The notes under the pieces were generated by a model that was not told where the DNA came from, did not search any database, and worked only from the letters and a program-made list of their open reading frames with translations. From Crocinitomicaceae bacterium (GTDB lineage: Bacteria > Bacteroidota > Bacteroidia > Flavobacteriales_G > Salibacteraceae), in the NCBI GenBank assembly GCA_018623405.1, contig JAAZVO010000056.1:1-12391 (forward strand): a DNA stretch of 12,391 bases, written 5' to 3'. Positions 7,594-12,391 of the stretch are shown here, in pieces. How positions within the stretch are numbered: position 1 is the first letter of the stretch; each line of letters begins with the position of its first letter. A program made the position numbers and the translations under genes.

Positions 7594-8025
7594 ATGAAAA
7601 TAGGATTAGGTAGCGACCATGCCGGGTATCAATTAAAAGAAAAAATTAAAACCTTCTTACAATCACAAAATATTGAAATAGAAGACTTTGGTACCTATAG
7701 TGAAGAAAGTACCGATTATCCTGATTATGCTCACCCTTTAGCAGAAGCTGTTTCTGAAAATAAGGTAGATTTAGGTATTTCAATGTGTGGAAGCGGAAAT
7801 GGAATTTCTATGGCGTTAAATAAACATCAAAAAGTGCGTGCTGCCCTTTGTTGGAATGAGGAGTTAGCTGCTTTAGCCAGGCAACACAACGATGCAAATA
7901 TTTTGAGTTTACCTGCCCGCTTTATTTCAGAAGAAATAGCATTAAAGATTGTAGAGGCTTACTTAAATAATAATTTCGAGGGAGGAAGGCATCAGCGGCG
8001 TGTTGATAAGATAGCCTGTAAATAA
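7594..8025 (+). CDS. rpiB: Ribose-5-phosphate isomerase B
   Basis: RpiB interconverts ribose 5-phosphate and ribulose 5-phosphate in the non-oxidative pentose phosphate pathway. The 143 residues match the LacAB/RpiB family. The N-terminal GSDHAGYQLK (6-15) holds the Asp8-His9 substrate-binding pair. DYPDYAHPLAEAV (41-53) follows. Catalytic Cys65 lies in SMCGSGNGISMALNK, the anion-binding loop, and His98-Asn99 in RQHNDANILSLPAR supplies the acid. His133 and Arg135-136 in GGRHQRRVDKI are the phosphate-binding basic residues. Cys at position 65 and the NxFEGGRH tail favour ribose-5-phosphate over galactose-6-phosphate isomerase activity. ATG at 7594 is a clear start. A structured RNA candidate begins six bases after the stop codon. 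Confidence 0.96.
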   Translation: MKIGLGSDHAGYQLKEKIKTFLQSQNIEIEDFGTYSEESTDYPDYAHPLAEAVSENKVDLGISMCGSGNGISMALNKHQKVRAALCWNEELAALARQHNDANILSLPARFISEEIALKIVEAYLNNNFEGGRHQRRVDKIACK

Positions 8026-8030
8026 AAAAA

Positions 8031-8129
8031 GTTCGGGTAACCAGGAAAAAATAAAACGTTCAACTAAGGTAAAAAGACGCAATCCCAAGGAGATGAACAA
8101 ATAAATTTTTTATTTCCTGATTCCCGAAC
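8031..8129 (+). ncRNA. Candidate structured RNA downstream of rpiB (possibly 6S-like)
   Basis: A long imperfect hairpin stands out in AT-rich DNA. GTTCGGG (8031-8037) pairs with CCCGAAC (8123-8129). After a small internal loop, CAGGAAA (8042-8048) pairs with TTTCCTG (8113-8119), then TAAAA with TTTTA across a bulge. Inside, GTTCA-a-CT (8058-8065) pairs with AG-a-TGAAC (8091-8098), leaving a loop of 25 bases. No reading frame crosses it. The 3' flank (ACCCACATGCTGATAGCGG, about 8130-8148) is also less AT-rich than its surroundings and may belong to the RNA. The long rod with internal bulges recalls 6S RNA, and a flavobacterial 6S family is known, but I cannot match its consensus from memory. 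A processed rpiB 3' UTR or a leader of the downstream gene are alternatives. The strand is inferred from the flanking genes. Confidence 0.5.
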
Positions 8130-8178
8130 CACCCACATGCTGATAGCGGAAATCTAATTTTCAAATCAAATGTAGCTT

Positions 8179-8213
8179 GTAGTATTTACTACTTTAACTA
8201 ATTATTAGTTTTT
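8179..8213 (+). terminator. Weak candidate terminator after the structured RNA
   Basis: Two short hairpins lie in tandem: GTAGTA/TACTAC (8179-8192) and AACTAA/TTAGTT (8196-8210), the second running into TTTTT (8209-8213). The stems are nearly all A-T, so stability is low. If functional, it would give a transcript of about 180 bases from 8031, close to the size of typical 6S RNA. Confidence 0.3.
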
Positions 8214-8276
8214 ATTACACTCAATAAAATTAAAAATTATTTATTTGTATTTAATAATCAATTAGTTAAATAAATT

Positions 8277-9845
8277 TTGATTACACCCAATAAAGGACTT
8301 ACCAAACATTTAATTGAAGTAATTTTATCCTTAAATAAGGCAGAAAAGAAAAGGTTTGCGCTTTTTTTAAATGGAAATAAGGAGAAAGACCACCTACAAT
8401 TTGTACTTCTATACAGGTATATTGATAAAGAAAAAAGCTTTGATGAAAAGGTTTTTCTAACTACCCATAAAGACATTAAAAAATCCCAATTATCAAACTT
8501 AAAACGGAGGCTGTTTTCTAAACTTCTACAAGTTTTAGAAAAAAAAGAAGGGGAAAAAGATATTGACCTTCAAATAAGAGAACAAATTGATGCTTCACAA
8601 ACCCTTTTTAATAAGGGATTATATGAGCAAAGTTTATGGATGCTAAATAAAGCCAAACAAAAGGCATTAACACATCAACGGCATCTTTTATTACTTGAAA
8701 TAGTTAATCTAGAAAAAAACATTGAGCTACATTTTGTTACCGGAAGACCCAGCAATATTGCCATAGAACTTACAAAAAAAAGTAACGAGCAATTAAAAGT
8801 TGTGGAAGTGTTAAATCAACTATCTGGTGTGGCACTTACATTTTATGGAATTTACCAAGAAAAAGGCTATGTTAAGAATAGAAATGAGTTTTTTGAACTT
8901 GAAAAAAACTTCAAAAATCAAATTCAACACTTTGTTTATTATAAATTAAATATTGCTCAAAAGATATATTTCCATCAAGCCCACTTTTGGTATTACTACA
9001 ATATTCAAAACTTTTTAATGTGTTTTAAGTATGCAAAAAGCTGGGTACAACTTTTAGAAGAATCTAACCTTGAAAACTCTTTTCAGGTACAATATTTTAA
9101 AGGTTTAAACTCATTATTAAACTCGTTATACAGGTTAAATGATATTAAACGCTTTAAAAACGAAAGAGAAAAGCTGCAAAAACTAAGTTTAAAAAGCTCA
9201 GGTATTTTAAATACCAACTTAATGGTAATGCTCAAGAAATATGAAATTACCCATTCTTTAAACCTCCATTTTATGGAAGGAACATTTAGAGAAGGTTTTG
9301 AAAAAATACCTCAAATATTACAATCAATAGAAAACTTAAAACCTTTTTTGGAACCAAGATTTATAAACTCTGTGTATTACAAAATTGCTTCAGTTTATTT
9401 TGGAGCTGAGCATTATAAGAAGGCATTGGTTTACCTCAACAAAATATTATTTGAACAACATACCACATTAAGACAAGACATTAATGCTTTTTCGAGGATA
9501 TTAGCTACAGTTTGCCACTTTGAATTAAAAAATGAAAAACAATTGGCTTACAGTATTCGCTCAACATACCACTTTATAGGCAGCATTAAAGATTTAAATA
9601 AGTTTCAGTGTGAGATTTTTAGATTTTTGAAAAAAACTTTTAGAATGGATAGATACGAAACGCGCAAAGCGTTTGAAAAACTATACAAAAACATGATAAA
9701 GATTTCTAATGAACCATTTGAGCAAAGGCCATTTTATTATTTTGATATTATTTCTTGGTTAGAAAGTAAATTTGAAAAAAGACCTATTGCAGACTTAATA
9801 AAAGAAAGAGGGCTAGGTCATCGCAAACTCTTTAGAAGAAGCTAA
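8277..9845 (+). CDS. Conserved helical TPR-like protein of unknown function, TTG start
   Basis: A 522-residue cytoplasmic protein, rich in Lys, Leu, Phe and Asn, with no signal peptide or membrane segment. The N-terminus LSLNKAEKKRFALFLNG resembles the opening of a family of uncharacterised Bacteroidota proteins I recall with the pattern LSxxEKRYFKxF. The rest looks like paired amphipathic helices of the TPR type, for example KGLYEQSLWMLNKAKQKAL and GAEHYKKALVYLNKILFEQ. No catalytic motif is visible. The frame is closed by a TAA at 8271-8273, so the start must be TTG at 8277 (or ATT at 8274), since the first internal ATG lies deep in the protein. No Shine-Dalgarno is visible. Its stop overlaps the convergent MBL gene by four bases. 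Protein-protein binding is likely, but the partner is unknown. Confidence 0.75.
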   Translation: MITPNKGLTKHLIEVILSLNKAEKKRFALFLNGNKEKDHLQFVLLYRYIDKEKSFDEKVFLTTHKDIKKSQLSNLKRRLFSKLLQVLEKKEGEKDIDLQIREQIDASQTLFNKGLYEQSLWMLNKAKQKALTHQRHLLLLEIVNLEKNIELHFVTGRPSNIAIELTKKSNEQLKVVEVLNQLSGVALTFYGIYQEKGYVKNRNEFFELEKNFKNQIQHFVYYKLNIAQKIYFHQAHFWYYYNIQNFLMCFKYAKSWVQLLEESNLENSFQVQYFKGLNSLLNSLYRLNDIKRFKNEREKLQKLSLKSSGILNTNLMVMLKKYEITHSLNLHFMEGTFREGFEKIPQILQSIENLKPFLEPRFINSVYYKIASVYFGAEHYKKALVYLNKILFEQHTTLRQDINAFSRILATVCHFELKNEKQLAYSIRSTYHFIGSIKDLNKFQCEIFRFLKKTFRMDRYETRKAFEKLYKNMIKISNEPFEQRPFYYFDIISWLESKFEKRPIADLIKERGLGHRKLFRRS

Positions 9846-10621
9846 TTTTTTTCCTCTTCAATCTTGTAAGGATCTGAGTTTAGCCATTGAATAATTCTTT
9901 GTTTTTTTAATGGACCAAAATGACCTGTAAACCAAACATCGGCGTTTAAAGACAGTGCATTTTCAATATTACTTTTATTTTTTTCTAAATCGCACTGGTA
10001 AAAGTGTAAAGATGGGGTTTGCCTTGCCATCGCCTTTCCTCTTATCATATCACCCACAAAAGCTACATTACCTATTTGTAATAATAAACTTCCTTCCGTA
10101 TGCCCTTCGAATGGAATAATTTTTCCGGGAGTTCCATATTTATTAAGGCTAATTTGCTCTTCTACTATAATATCAGGTTTACAAGGTGGGTATTCCTTAG
10201 GAATAAAAAATTTAAACAAACTTCCTAACATACCTGCTGCACACAAACTGTCGTTTTTTCCATTAAAAACAAGCGTGGTATCACCTATTCCACAGATAAT
10301 AGGAGTATTATAAGTGTTTTGAAAGTAAGAAGCTGTTCCCGCATGGTCTGTATGGCCATAGGTAAGCATAATAAACTTACAATTTTCGGGTGCAAACCCT
10401 AAAGCATTTATTTGGTTTTCAATGATGCTTTCTTCTCCCGGCACCCCTGCATCAACCATAAAAAAAGCATCGCCGTATCTTATAATATGTACGTTAGATA
10501 ATGATGAATATAGAGTATGTACCTCTACATTTTTACTTAATTTATAGTAGTTAATTCCGGAGCATCCTTAAAAAAAACTAGCTAGTATTAAGCTTGTAAA
10601 AATTATGAGAAGGTTCTTCAA
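9842..10621 (-). pseudogene. MBL-fold hydrolase lipoprotein gene, interrupted by an in-frame TAA
   Basis: A metallo-beta-lactamase-fold hydrolase of about 259 codons. Reading from TTG at 10621 gives MKNLLIIFTSLILASFF, a TAA (10568-10570), then GCSG in the same frame: a lipoprotein signal peptide whose lipobox Cys (codon 20) is cut off by one stop codon. The frame continues without another break through the first MBL strands NVHIIRYGDAFFMVDAG to the end. Zinc-site residues visible are His90, Asp92 and His93 (GHTDHAG), His174 (GHTEGS), Asp191 (VGD) and His234 (TGHFGP), but the first ligand of HxHxDH is Tyr88. The only later ATG (10459, codon 55) would delete the first strands. Adding or removing one T in the T8 run does not restore the frame, so a base substitution is the simplest explanation. 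A truncated cytoplasmic product, or a sequencing error, remains possible. The substrate is unknown. Confidence 0.7.
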
Positions 10622-10701
10622 AGGTTAAGGGTTATCCATATAAACACCTTAAATCAAATGTTATAAGTTTGAAAAACAATCATTTATTAAAAGCAAAATG
10701 T

Positions 10702-11487
10702 TCATTCAGAAAATGGACTGCTATATTTTACTGTATAAACCTGTTGAGGATTGTCTGTAAAAATGAATTTTTTAATTCTTCCGGAATTATCAAAACACAC
10801 TTTTTGGTGGTAAAGCCTATTTATGTTTTGGGACTCAATAAGTTCAGCATAGTTTGCAATTAAATACTCTGGTTTCTCAAAATACCCTCGTTTTAAAGGG
10901 TATTTTATTTTTTGTTTAGTATCTCTTTTGTATGACTTGAAAGTAATAAGTAAATGTGTTTTTACGATATAACATAAATTGTCTTCATATTTTGTTTTCA
11001 ACTTTTTAGGAAGAGGTTCATCTACCTCTCTTGTTTCTACGTCAACATATTCGGCCTTATGGTATTTCTTATTGAGCGAATCATTATGGATTTTAAGGCT
11101 TTTTCCGAAAAAATATGTTTTTGTAGTGGTTATGGTACTGTCTTCAAAATACTTTATTATTATACTATCGCCATTGGTGTTTGGGGGAGAATTTCCCCAT
11201 TTACCTAGTTGTGAAACGGCTAAAACAGTTCTTCCTATACTGTCATATTTAAACTGCCACAAAGTGTCTCTAGAGAAAATACCATCCAAAAGGAAATTAT
11301 TATTGAAAGAAGCAAAGCCAAGAAGTTCTCCTTCAGAAAAAATGGAAATATTTGAAAGTCTTTGCGTTTCAAAATATGAAGTATCTTTTAAAGAAAACCC
11401 TTGAAACTTGTCGTATTGCCAACCCTTTTGAGCCAAGGCACAAAAAGACGAAATAACAAATAGCGAAAACAGGATGAATTTATTCAT
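10702..11487 (-). CDS. Exported protein of unknown function
   Basis: A 261-residue protein with a clear signal peptide: MNKFILFSLFVISSFCALAQ, with likely cleavage around residues 18-20. No Cys follows a lipobox, so it is probably periplasmic or secreted. The mature part is rich in Tyr, Lys and Asp. Segments such as SEGELLGFASFNNNFLLDG, WQFKYDSIGRTVLAVSQLG and VCFDNSGRIKKFIFTDN suggest beta-hairpin repeats loosely like YD/MORN-type repeats, where a short strand is followed by an (N/S)xGR turn. I do not recognise a named family. It lies 80 bases upstream of the interrupted MBL gene on the same strand and could be cotranscribed with it. It is divergent from the SLC13-type permease, with 61 bases between the two starts. 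Confidence 0.75.
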   Translation of the reverse strand: MNKFILFSLFVISSFCALAQKGWQYDKFQGFSLKDTSYFETQRLSNISIFSEGELLGFASFNNNFLLDGIFSRDTLWQFKYDSIGRTVLAVSQLGKWGNSPPNTNGDSIIIKYFEDSTITTTKTYFFGKSLKIHNDSLNKKYHKAEYVDVETREVDEPLPKKLKTKYEDNLCYIVKTHLLITFKSYKRDTKQKIKYPLKRGYFEKPEYLIANYAELIESQNINRLYHQKVCFDNSGRIKKFIFTDNPQQVYTVKYSSPFSE

Positions 11488-11548
11488 GCCGTAAAAATAA
11501 AGACATACTAAACACAGGTTTGTGCCTTTACTTTAATTTTACCGCCAA

Positions 11549-12391
11549 ATGACAAACCCGCAGTTAATAACACTAGGGGTAATTTTTGTGGCAGTAATTC
11601 TTTTTGCCACCGAAGCATTTACCATAGATCTTGTTGCCGTAATAATTATGTTGGCCTTGATTTTCTTTGGGGTAATTTCTCCACAAGAAGGGGTAGAGGG
11701 CTTTAGTAATCCCGCAACTATTACTGTTGCCTTTATGTTTGTGTTGAGTCATGCTCTGCTTAAAACAGGTGCTTTTCAAGTACTTGCTTTTAGGTTAGCT
11801 AAAACATTCAGAAAGTCTTTTTCATTAGGTATGTTATTTATGATGGCTATGATAGCAGTAGTTTCTGCTTTTGTAAATAACACTCCTGTAGTAGCTGTTT
11901 TTATTCCTGTTGTTATGCAAATTGCTCATGCCTCTGGGCAGAGCTCTTCTAAAATGTTAATTCCCCTTTCTTATGCCTCAATATTTGGAGGTGTTTGTAC
12001 CTTAATTGGAACATCAACAACTATCTTGGTAAGCGGAATTGCAGAAAAAGAAGGTTTAGCTCCTTTCGGAATGTTTACTACAACTCCTATTGGAGTAATA
12101 CTACTATTGGCAGGGTTGCTTTACATGTGGCTTTTTGGGAATAAGCTTTTACCAAAAAAAAATAAACCAGGCGAGCTTTCATCTCTGTTTGGAATGAGAA
12201 ATTACCTAACCGAGATTGAATTATTAGAAGGTGCTGAGTTTGTTGGTAAAAGAATTATGGACTCCGTAATTGTAAAGGAGTTAGAAATGGACATTATTGA
12301 GATTAGGAGAGAAAAAGCAGTTTTTACCTTACCCCCTGGTGATATGGAATTGCAAGCTGGAGATATTTTAAAGGTTAGATGTGACGTTGAA
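11549..12391 (+). CDS. SLC13-family permease with RCK_C domain, 3' end outside window
   Basis: The first 281 residues of an integral membrane transporter of the SLC13/DASS type (sodium-coupled or proton-coupled anion uptake). ATG at 11549 opens a frame that runs to the window end. Membrane segments appear at about 6-21, 24-43, 57-72, 93-109, 112-126, 138-162 and 180-197. Two family motifs are visible: SAFVNNTPVVAVFIPVV (106-122) and ASIFGGVCTLIGTSTT (143-158), matching the substrate- and cation-binding hairpin loops. After 200 the chain becomes soluble, and YLTEIELLEGAEFVGKR to LQAGDILKVR looks like the first RCK_C (TrkA_C) domain inserted in the middle of such permeases. The second half should lie beyond the window. 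The substrate (sulfate, phosphate or dicarboxylate) cannot be told from this part. Confidence 0.9.
   Translation, partial: MTNPQLITLGVIFVAVILFATEAFTIDLVAVIIMLALIFFGVISPQEGVEGFSNPATITVAFMFVLSHALLKTGAFQVLAFRLAKTFRKSFSLGMLFMMAMIAVVSAFVNNTPVVAVFIPVVMQIAHASGQSSSKMLIPLSYASIFGGVCTLIGTSTTILVSGIAEKEGLAPFGMFTTTPIGVILLLAGLLYMWLFGNKLLPKKNKPGELSSLFGMRNYLTEIELLEGAEFVGKRIMDSVIVKELEMDIIEIRREKAVFTLPPGDMELQAGDILKVRCDVE

Noticed and set aside
8123..8150. Possible tRNA or tmRNA T-arm (ATTCCCGAAC)
   Set aside because: No acceptor stem, anticodon arm or CCA-like end can be placed around it; the bases are better explained by pairing with GTTCGGG at 8031.
10979..11404. 141-codon open frame on the + strand opposite the exported protein gene
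   Set aside because: It lies wholly within the - strand gene that has a convincing signal peptide, has no recognisable domain, and looks like an antisense shadow frame.

Overview
This 12.4 kb window is AT-rich chromosomal DNA from a member of the Bacteroidota, probably the Flavobacteriales or a close relative. Several features point that way: a cyclophilin with the inserted helical region and HLDG ending typical of the phylum, the order acpP-fabF-rnc-(IPExxxVDY protein)-pyk, almost no Shine-Dalgarno sequences, promoter-like TAnnTTTG elements, and exported proteins whose signal peptides end in A-Q. I see no transposase, phage gene, CRISPR array or tRNA. This is a mostly housekeeping region.

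Left part (1-5661, all on the + strand): the C-terminal end of a cyclophilin-type prolyl isomerase, then pheS (phenylalanyl-tRNA synthetase alpha), then a tight run of acpP, fabF, rnc, an IPExxxVDY-family protein and pyk. acpP and fabF are the carrier protein and the condensing enzyme of fatty-acid elongation. rnc (RNase III) is clearly longer than its first ATG allows; its real N-terminus reaches back to the fabF stop codon, where no ATG, GTG or TTG exists in frame. The pyk terminator is a perfect 9-bp hairpin plus T-tract located inside the convergent gene that follows.

Middle (5663-8276): a secreted protein on the - strand made almost wholly of MORN/YwqK-type repeats, a 347-bp spacer with no gene, then rpiB (ribose-5-phosphate isomerase B) on the + strand. 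Immediately after rpiB lies a strongly base-paired, roughly 100-nt element (8031-8129), the best candidate for an unannotated structured RNA, possibly 6S-like.

Right part (8277-12391): a helical, TPR-like protein of unknown function that starts at TTG and overlaps by 4 nt with a convergent metallo-beta-lactamase-fold gene. That MBL gene has a lipoprotein signal peptide separated from its lipobox cysteine by an in-frame TAA, and its first zinc-ligand histidine is tyrosine, so it looks like a recent pseudogene. Upstream of it on the - strand is an exported protein of unknown function. Divergent from that is an SLC13-type permease with the start of an RCK_C domain, cut off by the window end.

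I found no clear new defence, toxin or mobile system. The observations most worth following up are the rpiB-downstream RNA, the non-canonical rnc start and the interrupted lipoprotein MBL gene.
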